From positions 62,001 to 126,000 of the forward strand of contig NZ_BMZA01000008.1 of assembly GCF_014652555.1 (NCBI RefSeq): a DNA stretch of 64,000 nucleotides, given 5' to 3'. Position 1 is the first letter of the stretch; the number at the start of each line of letters is the position of its first letter. The notes beneath the pieces are model-generated. The model worked only from the letters and a program-made list of their open reading frames with translations, was not told the origin of the DNA and did not search any database. Shown in pieces: positions 16,765 through 25,778 of this stretch. The translations under genes were made by a program, and so were the position numbers. Origin of the DNA: Novosphingobium colocasiae (GTDB lineage: Bacteria > Pseudomonadota > Alphaproteobacteria > Sphingomonadales > Sphingomonadaceae).

Positions 16765-17931
16765 TCAACTCGCCAGCATGCGATCGACCGCACCGCAAAA
16801 CTTCGCCATTTCGGCCTCGGAGCCGATGGTCACCCGCGACATAGCGGGCAGCGCGGTCCAGGAACGGCCGATCTGCACGCCTTGGCCCGCCAGCGCCGCG
16901 ACCACCGCCTTGGGATCGCGTCCGGCCCAGCCGACCATCAGCATGTTCGCGTGGCTCCCCGCCATGACCGTCAACCCGCGCCGGACCAGGTGAGCGCTCG
17001 TCGCATCGCGCGCGGCGATCATGGCGGCGCGGCGTGCGGCGATCTCGGACGACAGCGGCAGCGACGCGGTACCGCAGGCGACCGCAGGGATCGGCAGCAT
17101 CGTGGTGACGAGACGGCCATCGTACCGCATCATCCGCTCATGCAACGCCGGTGCCGCCACGGTATAGCCCAGCCGCATTCCCGCCATGCCGAACAGCTTG
17201 GAAAAGGTGCGCATCACGATGAGGTCAGTGCGGGTGGCGGCCAGCCGGATCAGGCTGGGCGCATCGGTCCAGTGAATATAGGCCTCGTCCACCAGCACGA
17301 CCGCATCGGCGCGCTTGTTCGTCAGCAGCCACTCGATATCGGCCCGCGCGGTTACCGTGCCGGTCGGGTTGTTGGGGGTGCAGATATAGAACAGCCCGGC
17401 ATCGGGATCGGCGGCCAGCATCGCGCGCACATCGTGCCCGCCGTCCGCCGCCAGCGGCACGCGCGAGACTTTGGCACCCACCCACGCCCCGGTGGCCCAG
17501 ATCACTTCGAAGGTCGGATCGCCGGTCACCAGTCCGCGCGTGGGTGAGGCGAAGGTCACCGCGCAGCGGCTGAGCGGGTCGCTCGACCCCGGCCAGGCCA
17601 GCACCGTATCCTTCGGCACGCCTTCCACCCGGCTGACCATGGCGAGGAACTTGTCCAGTTCGCCGTCGGGCTCATAGCGATTGGCCTGCGCCAGCACCGC
17701 CGAGGCAGCAGCGATCCCGGCGGCGAACGGGCCGGTCCAGCATTCGTTAGCGTTGAGCCGCACCGCGCCGGGCACCGATTGCGGCACCGCCAGCCCCTGC
17801 GCCTGCAGCGCCCATTCGCCGACGATGCCCGACATCGCCAGCCCGCCGCCCAGCAACGCCGCCACCCGCCCGATCTGCCGCCGGGAATAGCCGCGCGCGC
17901 CCGCATCCTCACGCCAGTCCTGCCCTGCCAT
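16765..17931 (-). CDS. Tat-exported class I/II aminotransferase (HisC-like)
   Basis: 388 aa from the ATG at 17931. PLP fold type I: CTPNNPTGTV, DEAYIHWTD, and RTFSKLFGMAGMRLGY with the PLP-binding Lys, most like histidinol-phosphate aminotransferases. The N-terminus has a twin-arginine leader, YSRRQIGRVAALLGGGLAMSG, which predicts export of the folded holoenzyme to the periplasm. A separate cytoplasmic hisC sits at 35009. Substrate unknown. The alternative ATG at 17988 would put 19 extra residues before the leader. It is co-directional with the downstream DASS transporter. Confidence 0.85.
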   Translation of the reverse strand: MAGQDWREDAGARGYSRRQIGRVAALLGGGLAMSGIVGEWALQAQGLAVPQSVPGAVRLNANECWTGPFAAGIAAASAVLAQANRYEPDGELDKFLAMVSRVEGVPKDTVLAWPGSSDPLSRCAVTFASPTRGLVTGDPTFEVIWATGAWVGAKVSRVPLAADGGHDVRAMLAADPDAGLFYICTPNNPTGTVTARADIEWLLTNKRADAVVLVDEAYIHWTDAPSLIRLAATRTDLIVMRTFSKLFGMAGMRLGYTVAAPALHERMMRYDGRLVTTMLPIPAVACGTASLPLSSEIAARRAAMIAARDATSAHLVRRGLTVMAGSHANMLMVGWAGRDPKAVVAALAGQGVQIGRSWTALPAMSRVTIGSEAEMAKFCGAVDRMLAS

Positions 17932-18004
17932 GCCCGTACCCCACCTGTTGCCAGCGGCGTATCCTGACACGATCGGCTCGCGCGGCAAAGCGCCCGCAAA
18001 CGCG

Positions 18005-18033
18005 AAAAGGCGCTCCGTCAGGAAGCGCCTTTT
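18005..18033 (-). terminator. Rho-independent terminator after infC
   Basis: AAAAGGCGCT and AGCGCCTTTT (18005-18014 and 18024-18033) form a perfect 10-bp stem around a 9-base loop 25 bp after the infC stop. The symmetric A and T runs make it bidirectional in form. Confidence 0.78.
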
Positions 18034-18058
18034 GCGAAGATCAGCGGTTCTGGCCGGC

Positions 18059-18601
18059 TTACTTGGGCGAAAGCACCATCAGCATCTGACGGCCTTCCAT
18101 GCGCGGGTAGGCTTCGACCTTGGCGATTTCCGCCACGTCTTCCTGCACGCGCTTCAGAAGGTTCATGCCCAGTTGCTGGTGCGAAAGTTCGCGGCCACGG
18201 AAACGCAGGGTCACCTTCACCTTGTCGCCATCTTCGATGAACCGCTGCACATTGCGCATCTTGGTGTCATAGTCGTGGTCGTCGATGTTGGGACGCATCT
18301 TGATCTCCTTGATCTCCTGCGTCTTCTGCGTCTTGCGCGCGGCATTGGCCTTTTTCTGGGCCTCGTACCGGTACTTGCCGACATCAAGGAACTTGCACAC
18401 CGGCGGATCGGCGTTCGGCGAGACTTCGACGAGGTCCAGGCCGACTTCGGCCGCCTGCTCGATCGCCTCGCGCGTGTACATGACACCCAGATTCTCGCCG
18501 TTCTCGTCGATCACGCGAACTTTGTCGGACTGGATCATGGTGTTGTAGCGCGGTCCGCTCTTGACCGGTGGCGCCATCATGCGCCGGGGTGGGGGTGCTA
18601 T
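18059..18601 (-). CDS. infC: Translation initiation factor IF-3, probable AUA start
   Basis: 180 aa from the proposed start. IF-3 binds the 30S subunit and checks start-codon pairing. The N-terminal domain ([39 protein letters not shown]), a basic linker, and the C-terminal domain ([30 protein letters not shown]) are complete. ATG codons occur at 18580 and 18577, but neither has a ribosome site. Seven codons upstream, in frame, is ATA (18601-18599) with AGGAG at 7 bases. infC genes classically use a non-AUG start for autoregulation, so ATA is preferred. rpmI and rplT do not follow. Confidence 0.9.
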   Translation of the reverse strand: MAPPPRRMMAPPVKSGPRYNTMIQSDKVRVIDENGENLGVMYTREAIEQAAEVGLDLVEVSPNADPPVCKFLDVGKYRYEAQKKANAARKTQKTQEIKEIKMRPNIDDHDYDTKMRNVQRFIEDGDKVKVTLRFRGRELSHQQLGMNLLKRVQEDVAEIAKVEAYPRMEGRQMLMVLSPK

Positions 18602-18613
18602 ATGCGTTCTCCT
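18599..18613 (-). promoter_or_regulatory. infC initiation region: AGGAG and AUA start codon
   Basis: On the minus strand AGGAG (18613-18609), spacer AACGCAT, then ATA (18601-18599). Spacing is ideal and this is the only good ribosome site upstream of infC. A rare codon that IF-3 itself rejects would give the known negative feedback on infC translation. Confidence 0.65.
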
Positions 18614-18803
18614 GAATCGTTTCGCGTCTGGGGTTCAAAGAATCCGGCGTCATTAGTGGGATTCGCCGCCCGGCAAAAGCAGGATTTCACCGCATTTCAC
18701 CGAAGGTGGGTGCCCGTAACGAAGCCGGATCACGGCCAGGCCCTCCCAAGAACCTGTCCGATCGTGCCGATATAGGCGCGGATCGCCCGAAATGCAAAGT
18801 CCG

Positions 18804-19508
18804 TCAGGCTGCCGCCCGCCACAGCGGCCAGGTCAGCGCGCGGCCCGCCGCCGGGACCACCGCATCGATCGCCGCCGCCGGCTGCATCGCCGCCAGAATG
18901 GCAGGATCGGCAGCGTCCATCCCGCCGGTCAGCGCGCCGAAAGCGGGCAGGATCAGCCGCCGTTCGCTGCGCACCGCACAAGGCCGGGCGATCCGCCGTC
19001 CACGCAGGTTAACGGCCAGGCGCGGATGGAAATGGCCGGACATCTCGGCATCCATCGAGCCCGCCACCGCTTCATGGCGCAGGACGATGCCGCCGACGCG
19101 AAGTTCCTCCAGCGCGATCCCGCCGGGAAGCACGCGCGCGCCGCCTTCGTGATTGCCGGCGATCCACACCCAGTCCACCGCCCGGGTCAGCGCCGCCAGC
19201 ATGCCGGCCGCATGCGGTTCCAGCCGGGCGATACCTGCCGCATCGTGGAAATTGTCGCCCAGCGCAAAGACCCGCCGCGCGCCGGTCTGCCGCAGCGCAT
19301 CGGCCAGCCGCTCCAGCGTCTCGCGGCTGTCGTAAGGCGGCAGCATCTGCCCGCGCACGGCGAAGTAGCTGCCTTTTTCCAGGTGAAGATCGGCCACCAG
19401 CAGCGCCTGCTCCGCCGGCCACCACAGCGCCGCACCGGGCACTTTGCCCGCGCCCGGCGGGGCGGAAACGAACGCCAGCTCGTGACCATGGAACGAAAAG
19501 GGAACCAT
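18804..19508 (-). CDS. pdeM: Ligase-associated DNA-damage-response endonuclease PdeM (metallophosphoesterase)
   Basis: 234 aa calcineurin-like phosphoesterase. Motifs: LLVADLHLEKGSYFA (D-x-H), ALGDNFHDAAG (GDxxD-like), WIAGNHEGG (GNHE), MSGHFHPRLAV (GHxH). This pattern, with the H-GHEL-x-F start, marks the PdeM family found with lhr helicase, DNA ligase and an exonuclease in DNA-repair operons; here those partners are not adjacent. Start at the ATG at 19508, within CCATGG, facing hemF. Role in repair is from family knowledge only. Confidence 0.85.
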   Translation of the reverse strand: MVPFSFHGHELAFVSAPPGAGKVPGAALWWPAEQALLVADLHLEKGSYFAVRGQMLPPYDSRETLERLADALRQTGARRVFALGDNFHDAAGIARLEPHAAGMLAALTRAVDWVWIAGNHEGGARVLPGGIALEELRVGGIVLRHEAVAGSMDAEMSGHFHPRLAVNLRGRRIARPCAVRSERRLILPAFGALTGGMDAADPAILAAMQPAAAIDAVVPAAGRALTWPLWRAAA

Positions 19509-19575
19509 GGCTTTCCCTTGCCGTCCCGCGCGCGATTTGGCAAGCGCCGCGCACGGATTTTCAGGAACCTTCGCG

Positions 19576-20439
19576 ATGACCGACCGGACCGACCACACGC
19601 CCCGCGCCCGCGCCTGGTTCGAAAGCCTGCGCGACAATATCTGCGCCGCGTTCGAGGCGATCGAGCGCGAAGCCGGATCCCAGGCCAGCTTCACCTACAC
19701 CCCGTGGCAGCGCGCGGCGGTGGGGGACGAGCGCGGCGATACCGGCGGCGGGGTCCAGGGGCTGATGAAGGGCCGGGTGTTCGAAAAGGTCGGGGTCAAT
19801 GTCTCGACGGTCAGCGGCGCGTTCAGCAAGGAGTTCGCCGCATCGGTCAACGGCGCTTCGGCGGACGATCCGGGGTTCACCGCCACCGGCATCAGCCTCG
19901 TCGCGCACGTGGCCAATCCGCATGTTCCGGCAGTCCACATGAACACCCGCTTCCTGACCACCACCAAAGCATGGTTCGGCGGCGGTGCCGATCTCAACCC
20001 GCCGCTCCCTTATGCCGAGGATACCGCCGATTTCCACGCCAGCATGCAAGCGGCGTGCGATAGCCACGGTGCCGATTACTATGCCCGGTTCAAGGCCTGG
20101 GCCGATGACTATTTCTACATCCCCCACCGCCGCGTCCATCGCGGCGTCGGCGGGATCTTCTACGATCATCTCGAGTGCGCGGACGATGCCGCGTTCGAAG
20201 CCAACTTCGCCTTCACCCGCGCGGTCGGCGAAGCGTTCCTCGACATTTACCCCCGGCTGGTGCGCCGCCGGATGGGCATGGCGTTCACTCCCGATGACAA
20301 GGCCCGCCAGCTCGAATGGCGGGGACGCTACGCCGAATTCAACCTCGTCTACGATCGCGGCACGCTGTTCGGCCTCAAGACCGGCGGCAACATCGACGCG
20401 ATCCTGATGAGCCTGCCGCCTGAAGCGACCTGGAGCTGA
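19576..20439 (+). CDS. hemF: Oxygen-dependent coproporphyrinogen III oxidase
   Basis: 287 aa. Oxidatively decarboxylates coproporphyrinogen III to protoporphyrinogen IX in haem synthesis. Family blocks: FEKVGVNVSTVSGAFSKEF, HMNTRFLTTTKAWFGGGADLNP, FYIPHRRVHRGVGGIFYDHLE, LEWRGRYAEFNLVYDRGTLFGLKTGGN (C-terminal signature, in two parts). The ATG at 19576 gives the normal length. An in-frame ATG at 19507 overlaps the pdeM start on the other strand and would add 23 Pro/Ala/Arg-rich residues, so it is less likely. Confidence 0.96.
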   Translation: MTDRTDHTPRARAWFESLRDNICAAFEAIEREAGSQASFTYTPWQRAAVGDERGDTGGGVQGLMKGRVFEKVGVNVSTVSGAFSKEFAASVNGASADDPGFTATGISLVAHVANPHVPAVHMNTRFLTTTKAWFGGGADLNPPLPYAEDTADFHASMQAACDSHGADYYARFKAWADDYFYIPHRRVHRGVGGIFYDHLECADDAAFEANFAFTRAVGEAFLDIYPRLVRRRMGMAFTPDDKARQLEWRGRYAEFNLVYDRGTLFGLKTGGNIDAILMSLPPEATWS

Positions 20440-20451
20440 GGGGGGGGGGAG

Positions 20452-20594
20452 CACGCCCACCCCGCTGCGGCTAAGGCCTGCGGCCTAAGTCTCGCGCCCC
20501 TCCCGCAAGCGGGCGGGGATGAACGCGCTTGCCTTCCCGCTTGCGGGAGGGCCGGAAGGCTTGCCAGCCTGCTGGCTAGCCGGACGGGGTGGGC
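20452..20594. repeat. Palindromic repeat element after hemF
   Basis: Imperfect ~140-bp palindrome: GCCCACCCCGCTGCGGCTAA at the left mirrors CTAGCCGGACGGGGTGGGC at the right, and CCCCTCCCGCAAGCGGGCGG with CTTCCCGCTTGCGGGAGGG forms the centre. A run of ten G (20440-20449) precedes it. It fills the gap between convergent hemF and the PilZ gene and resembles the CTCTCC-type elements in the his operon in design. Confidence 0.65.
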
Positions 20595-20628
20595 CGGAGC
20601 AGCCGGCTCCTGACGTTCCTTCCTGTCT

Positions 20629-21072
20629 CTAAATCCGCCGCAACCGGGGATCGGCTTCCGGACGCGGGAGGCGCAGGCTCTCACCCACCCGCCAGTCGAT
20701 GGCCCCAGCGAGGCCGGCGTTGCGGCGCTGGGTGGCGATGGCGAGTTGGCGGATGTCGAGCGCGCCGGTCAGCTTGACGCCGCAGGCGGTGCCCTCGTTC
20801 CAGCAGATATCGCCTTCGAGCAGGATCGCGCCGGGCAGGGTGATGCGCACCCGATCGCCGCGCCGGGGCACGAGGCCCATCGCGGTGATGCACAGCCCTT
20901 CTTCGGAGACATTGCGCACGATCGCGTGCTGCACCGGGATCGAGGGGCCTTCCAGCAGCGCCCGGATCAGCGTGCGCTGGCGCGCCGGGCGATCGGGAAA
21001 CAGCGCATGTCGCGCCATCGCCTCGCGGCTGATCGCGCGCGGGTCGCCAGACGATCCGTATGATGCAGCCAT
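20629..21072 (-). CDS. PilZ-domain protein
   Basis: 147 aa. PilZ domains bind cyclic di-GMP through an N-terminal Arg pair and a D/N-x-S-x-x-G motif. Here RPARQRTLIRALLE supplies the arginines, NVSEEGLCI the Ser/Gly motif, and LPGAILLEGDICWNEGTACGVKL the remaining strands. The domain covers about residues 25-120; no other domain is present, so it is a single-domain receptor. I chose the ATG at 21072 (AAAGGACAGGGC upstream) over 21138. It is convergent with hemF. Confidence 0.82.
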   Translation of the reverse strand: MAASYGSSGDPRAISREAMARHALFPDRPARQRTLIRALLEGPSIPVQHAIVRNVSEEGLCITAMGLVPRRGDRVRITLPGAILLEGDICWNEGTACGVKLTGALDIRQLAIATQRRNAGLAGAIDWRVGESLRLPRPEADPRLRRI

Positions 21073-21230
21073 GCCCTGTCCTTTCGAGACGGCGTTCTTT
21101 GAGACGGTCCCAAGGATAGAACGGCGGGGCATCGCCACGGGTTAACCGCGAGATCGGCAGAACTGCGCAGGCAATGGATTGTATTGCGCGCGCGGCTCAC
21201 ATTTTTTCGCGAAAGGCGGGCTGAAACCTT

Positions 21231-21938
21231 TCAGCCTGCCGGTTTCGGCAACGCGCTGACCACCTCGTCGACCGTGGCGGTGACGATCGCATCGACGCCG
21301 ATGGCGGTGGGATGGACGTGATCGGGCTGGATCAGGTCCGGCTTGTCGATCACCGGCTGAAGGAAGAACGGCACCAGCACGGCATCGTACTTCTCCGCCA
21401 GTTGCGGATAGATCGGGTTGAAGTCCTTCGCGAAATCCTTGCCCAGGTTCGGCGCGGCCATCATGCCGAGCAGGATCACGCGGATATGATCGCGCTGGAA
21501 CCGCGCGAGGATCGCTTCGAGGTTGCGGCGCGTCTCCACCGGCGACAGCGCGCGCAGCATATCGTTTCCGCCCAGACTGATGATCGCCAGATCGGGCTTC
21601 ACCGGCTGGCTGTTGAGCGTGAAGTCCAGCCGTTGCAACCCGGCGGCGGTGGTATCGCCCGATACCCCGGCATTGGCGATGCGCGCATTCACGCCGCGCG
21701 CGCGCAGGGCCTGTTCCAGCCGCGCCGGATAGCTTTCGCCGTCTTTCAGCCCGTATCCCGCCAGCAGCGAATCCCCGAAGGCAAGGATCGGTCGTTCCGG
21801 GCCTACGACCGGCAGCTCGGCTTCGGCCGCGGTTTCCGAAGGTGCGGGCGCAGGTGCTTTGTCCCCGCAGCCCGCGATGAGCAGGGCGGGCCCCAGTGCG
21901 AGGGCGAAGAAACAGGAGGGGCGAGCGCGCATCGGCAA
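21231..21938 (-). CDS. SGNH/GDSL arylesterase, TesA-like lipoprotein
   Basis: 235 aa. Lipobox LLIAGC near residue 24 predicts a lipoprotein. SGNH blocks: block I ILAFGDSLLAGYG (nucleophile Ser), block II Gly in IANAGVSGDTTA, block III IISLGGNDMLR (Asn), block V DHVHPTAIG (Asp, His). It matches the TesA arylesterase/thioesterase group. It diverges from a YbbA-like ATPase and YbbP-like permease, the same trio as tesA-ybbA-ybbP in other Proteobacteria. Confidence 0.92.
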   Translation of the reverse strand: MPMRARPSCFFALALGPALLIAGCGDKAPAPAPSETAAEAELPVVGPERPILAFGDSLLAGYGLKDGESYPARLEQALRARGVNARIANAGVSGDTTAAGLQRLDFTLNSQPVKPDLAIISLGGNDMLRALSPVETRRNLEAILARFQRDHIRVILLGMMAAPNLGKDFAKDFNPIYPQLAEKYDAVLVPFFLQPVIDKPDLIQPDHVHPTAIGVDAIVTATVDEVVSALPKPAG

Positions 21939-21982
21939 TTCTTCCGTCAGGGCCAGTTGTCCGGCGTGGGACCGGCACCCAT

Positions 21983-22690
21983 ATGGCGCGGGTGAACAGC
22001 CCTCGCCAGCCCCATCCCCCCATCATCGCCACCGATTTGCGCCTGACCCTGGGATCCGGGCAAGGCGCGGTGGAAATCCTCAAGGGCATCGACCTGATCG
22101 TGCCGCACGGCCAGACGGTGGCGCTGCTGGGGCCGTCAGGGTCAGGAAAATCCTCTCTCATGGCCGTTCTGTGTGGCCTCGAACGCGCCAGCAGCGGTGC
22201 TCTGACCGTGGCCGGGCAGGACTTTTCCGCGCTCGACGAAGATGCGCTGGCCCGCGCCCGGCGGGGGCGGATCGGCGTGGTCTTGCAGGCGTTCCACCTG
22301 CTGCCGACGATGACCGCGCTGGAAAACGTGATGACGCCGATGGAACTGGCCGGGATCGCCGACGCCCGCGATACGGCGCAGGCGGAACTGGCGGCGGTGG
22401 GGCTGGCGCATCGCCTGTCGCACTATCCGCAGCAGCTTTCCGGCGGCGAGCAGCAGCGCGTCGCCATCGCCCGGGCGCTGGCACCCCGCCCGCCGCTGGT
22501 CTTCGCCGACGAGCCGACCGGCAACCTCGATCACGCCACCGGCGAAGCGATCATGGACCTGCTGTTCACCCGTCGCCGCGAAACCGGCTCGACGCTGGTG
22601 GTGATCACGCACGACCCGGCGCTCGCCGCGCGATGCGAACGGGTGGTGACGCTGGCCGATGGCCTGATCGCGAGCGACACGCTTGGCTGA
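21983..22690 (+). CDS. ABC transporter ATP-binding protein (YbbA/LolD-like)
   Basis: 235 aa. Walker [14 protein letters not shown], signature [15 protein letters not shown], Walker [14 protein letters not shown], then the H-loop VVITHDPAL. The ATG at 21983 is used; upstream in-frame sequence runs into the divergent esterase gene. It overlaps the permease gene by 8 bases and together with it forms a MacB/LolCDE-type mechanotransmission exporter without known cargo. Neighbouring tesA-like esterase suggests a lipid or hydrophobic substrate (inference). Confidence 0.94.
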   Translation: MARVNSPRQPHPPIIATDLRLTLGSGQGAVEILKGIDLIVPHGQTVALLGPSGSGKSSLMAVLCGLERASSGALTVAGQDFSALDEDALARARRGRIGVVLQAFHLLPTMTALENVMTPMELAGIADARDTAQAELAAVGLAHRLSHYPQQLSGGEQQRVAIARALAPRPPLVFADEPTGNLDHATGEAIMDLLFTRRRETGSTLVVITHDPALAARCERVVTLADGLIASDTLG

Positions 22691-25214
22691 TCGCCCGACC
22701 CGCCTGTCCTGGGGCACTGCCTGGTCACTGGCGCGGCGCGATCTATCGGCGCGGTTCCGGGGCCTGCGGCTGCTGCTGGTCTGCCTGTTCCTCGGCGTCG
22801 GCGCGCTGGCCGCGATCGGCACGCTGACCGGATCGATCGAGCGTGAGCTGTCAACGCGCGGCCAGCAGATCCTCGGCGGCGATATCGAACTTCGGGTCTA
22901 CCAGCGCGATCTGACCGGCGAAGAGCGCGCGGCGCTGCAACCGGTCGGCACCCTTTCGCCCGGCTATCGCCTGTCGGCCATCGCCAGCAAGGGCACGGCC
23001 AGCGCGCCGGTTGCGCTCAAGGCGGTGGCGGCGAACTGGCCGCTCTACGGGACGCTGGAACTCAAGGACGGACGCAAGGTCGGGGCACCGCCGGCCGGGT
23101 CGGTATGGATCGCGCCCGGCACGGCGGCGCGTCTGTCCGCCGGCAAGGGTGACACGATCCGCGTAGGCGGCGTGCCGGTCAAGATCGGCGGTATCATCGC
23201 GGTCGATCCCGAACAACTGGGCGAAGGCTTTGTGCTGGGCGATACGCTGGTGTCGTCGCTGGGCCTGCCCGAACAGGCCGGGCTGCTCGCACCGGGAGCG
23301 ATGTATCGCAGCGCAACCCGCGTGCGGCTGGACGGCACGGCCGATCCCCAAGCGCTGGCCGAAACCCTGAAGACGCGCTTTCCCGATGCCGGGTTCGAAA
23401 TCCGCACCCGCGCCAAGGCCGCTCCGGCGGCCGAGCGGCTGGTGACGCAGATGAGCCAGTTCCTGACCTTGGTCGGGCTGGCGGCGCTGGTCATCGCCGG
23501 GATCGGCATCGGCGGCGGCGTGGCGTCCTATCTCGACGCGCGCCGGGACGCGATCGCCACGCTCAAGGTGCTGGGCGCGACCAGCGGCGATATCGCGCGG
23601 ATCTATGCCCTGCAGGTGGGTGCGGCCGCTTTGGCAGGCAGCGCGGCAGGGCTGGCCGCCGGTCTGGCGGTAACCCCGCTGCTGGCCGGCGCGCTGGGCC
23701 GGGTGCTGCCTGTGGCGACGGGTTTCGTGGTCTCGCCGCAGGCGCTGGTCACCGCTGCCGCTTACGGACTGCTGGTGGCGCTGGTGTTCACCGCCCCGCC
23801 GCTGCTGCGCGCGCGCAGTTTCCCGGCAATGGCGCTGATGCGCGCCCGGGTCGCGCCGCTGCGGCTGGCGGCGCGGCAACTGGCGCTGCCGGTGGGGCTG
23901 GGGCTGGCGGGGATCGCCGCCCTGGCGCTGGCCGGTGCTGCGCAGCCGCTGCTGACCGCCGGGTTCCTGGCGGGGGCGGCGGGGATGATCGCGCTGCTGG
24001 CGGGGGCAGGCTGGGCGATCCGCACCGGCGCCGCCCGCCTTCCGCGCCCGCGCAACCCGATCTTGCGCACCGGCCTAGCCAACCTCCACCGCCCGGGCGC
24101 GCAGACCGGCGCGCTGGTCACCGCGCTGGGCTTCGGGCTGACCGCCTTCGTGATGATCGCCGGGGTTCAGACCAGCCTTGACGGCAATATCCGCAAGACC
24201 GTGCCGCAACGCGCACCCGATCTGTTCGTGATCGATGTGCCGCGCACTCGGGCAGAAGCGTTCGTGCGCCAGATCACCGCCATCGACCCGGCGGCGCGGG
24301 TGCGGCTGGTGCCGAACCTGCGCGGGCGCATCCTCGCCTACGGCCCGGCTGGCCGGATGACGCGGGTGGCCGATCTGCCTGAAATTCCTGACGACGCCTG
24401 GGCCCTGAGCGGCGAGCGGGGACTGACCTATTCGCAAGACGTACCTGAGGGTAATGTCGTCACTGCGGGAGCCTGGTGGCCCAAGGATTATAACGGCGAG
24501 CCGCTGGTTTCGGTCGACGAGGATTTCGCCAAGGCCGTCGGCCTCACCGTGGGGGACCGCCTCACCATCGGCTTGCTCGGGGTCGAACGCAGCGCGCGGA
24601 TCGCTTCGCTGCGGCGGATCGACTGGGATTCGATGGGCTTCAATTTCCTGCTGGTGTTCTCGCCCAATGCGATTGCCGATGCGCCGCACAATCTGGCCGC
24701 CACGGTCGAGGTTCCGTCCGGCGAATCGGCGGAAGCGCTCTTGCCAGTGCTGGTGCGTGCCTTCCCCTCCAGTTCGGTGATCGAAACCGGGGCGGTGCTG
24801 CGCGAGGCCCGCAATCTGGTGGACCAGATGTCGAGCGCGATCCTTGCCGCCGCCTCGGTGACGGTGCTGGCGGGGCTGGCGGTGCTACTGGGCGCGATCG
24901 CTGCCGCCCGCGCCACCCGGTCCTACGATACCGCGATCCTGCGCGTGCTCGGTGCCAGCCGCGGGCAACTGATCGCGATGCTGCTGGCGGAATACGCGCT
25001 GATCGCCGCCGTTCTTGCGGGGATCGCGCTGATCGCCGGCTCGACGCTGGCCTGGGCGGTGATCGTCCACCTGTTCGACTTCACCTGGCTGCCCGACTGG
25101 CCGCGCGTGCTGGCGGTGCTGGGCACCGGCCTGGCGCTGATCCTGGGCTTCGCCTTGGCAGCGACGCTCCCGGTGCTGCGCGCCCGGCCGGCGCGCACGC
25201 TGCGAGAACTATAA
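22683..25214 (+). CDS. FtsX-like ABC permease (YbbP-like), two MacB/FtsX domains
   Basis: 843 aa with ten or so helices. One N-terminal helix (LRLLLVCLFLGVGALAAIGTL) is followed by a large periplasmic domain and a first FtsX block (about residues 260-370, LVGLAALVIAGIGIGGGVAS). A linker follows, then a second periplasmic domain and second FtsX block (about 700-830, ending LPVLRARPARTLREL). This size and duplication is the YbbP type. Start is TTG at 22683, overlapping the ATPase gene; no ATG is near. Pairs with the ATPase upstream. Confidence 0.92.
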   Translation: MADRPTRLSWGTAWSLARRDLSARFRGLRLLLVCLFLGVGALAAIGTLTGSIERELSTRGQQILGGDIELRVYQRDLTGEERAALQPVGTLSPGYRLSAIASKGTASAPVALKAVAANWPLYGTLELKDGRKVGAPPAGSVWIAPGTAARLSAGKGDTIRVGGVPVKIGGIIAVDPEQLGEGFVLGDTLVSSLGLPEQAGLLAPGAMYRSATRVRLDGTADPQALAETLKTRFPDAGFEIRTRAKAAPAAERLVTQMSQFLTLVGLAALVIAGIGIGGGVASYLDARRDAIATLKVLGATSGDIARIYALQVGAAALAGSAAGLAAGLAVTPLLAGALGRVLPVATGFVVSPQALVTAAAYGLLVALVFTAPPLLRARSFPAMALMRARVAPLRLAARQLALPVGLGLAGIAALALAGAAQPLLTAGFLAGAAGMIALLAGAGWAIRTGAARLPRPRNPILRTGLANLHRPGAQTGALVTALGFGLTAFVMIAGVQTSLDGNIRKTVPQRAPDLFVIDVPRTRAEAFVRQITAIDPAARVRLVPNLRGRILAYGPAGRMTRVADLPEIPDDAWALSGERGLTYSQDVPEGNVVTAGAWWPKDYNGEPLVSVDEDFAKAVGLTVGDRLTIGLLGVERSARIASLRRIDWDSMGFNFLLVFSPNAIADAPHNLAATVEVPSGESAEALLPVLVRAFPSSSVIETGAVLREARNLVDQMSSAILAAASVTVLAGLAVLLGAIAAARATRSYDTAILRVLGASRGQLIAMLLAEYALIAAVLAGIALIAGSTLAWAVIVHLFDFTWLPDWPRVLAVLGTGLALILGFALAATLPVLRARPARTLREL

Positions 25215-25220
25215 CGCCAG

Positions 25221-25706
25221 CTACTCGAACACGCCTTCGAGCGAGCGCACTTCGGCGGGGTTGCGCGTCTTGTAGACCAGCGTGCCGGCGATCTTGTCAT
25301 GCAGCCCCTGCTTGCGCGACGAGAACGCGACCATGATGAAGCCGATCATGAAAACGAAGGCCGAAATGTACTTGGCGAAATAGCGACCGGTGGCCCGGCC
25401 GAAGCTGATCCGTTCACCCGTGAGGTCGGTGACCACAACGCCGACCGCCAGCTTGCCGACAGTGGCCTGCAAGGACGAGCTTTCCATCACAGCGCTGTAA
25501 AGCCAGCCGAGCGCCAGCGTAATGAGGCTCAGCCCGCTCATCGCGCTGGCCATCGCCAGCGGGTTGGGTTCGCCCCGTGTGAACATCGAGGTGAACGCGA
25601 GGCTGACGCCGAAAATCGATCCGACGATCGAGAACGCCACATTCAGCACGAAGCCATCGATCAGCGCGGCCACGAAGCGCCGCCAGAACCCGCCGTAACG
25701 AACCAT
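25221..25706 (-). CDS. RDD-family membrane protein
   Basis: 161 aa. The RDD motif region reads YGGFWRRFVAALIDGFVLNVAF (Arg and Asp in the first helix). Further helices follow near residues 60-75 and 120-140, with a cytoplasmic end KQGLHDKIAGTLVYKTR, the usual family ending. Function of RDD proteins is mostly unknown; some act as Na+/H+ antiporters. Its stop lies 6 bp from the convergent permease stop. Confidence 0.88.
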   Translation of the reverse strand: MVRYGGFWRRFVAALIDGFVLNVAFSIVGSIFGVSLAFTSMFTRGEPNPLAMASAMSGLSLITLALGWLYSAVMESSSLQATVGKLAVGVVVTDLTGERISFGRATGRYFAKYISAFVFMIGFIMVAFSSRKQGLHDKIAGTLVYKTRNPAEVRSLEGVFE

Positions 25707-25778
25707 CCTTGCCCCCTCCTTGCGAATGGCCGCAGACTGTCATGCCTTGCGCCCTTTGCAAATGGAAAAGGCCCAATG

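Noticed and set aside
15397..17547. 716-codon plus-strand open frame across the DASS and aminotransferase genes
   Set aside because: Gln/Arg/His/Gly-rich shadow translation of two genes on the other strand with clear families.
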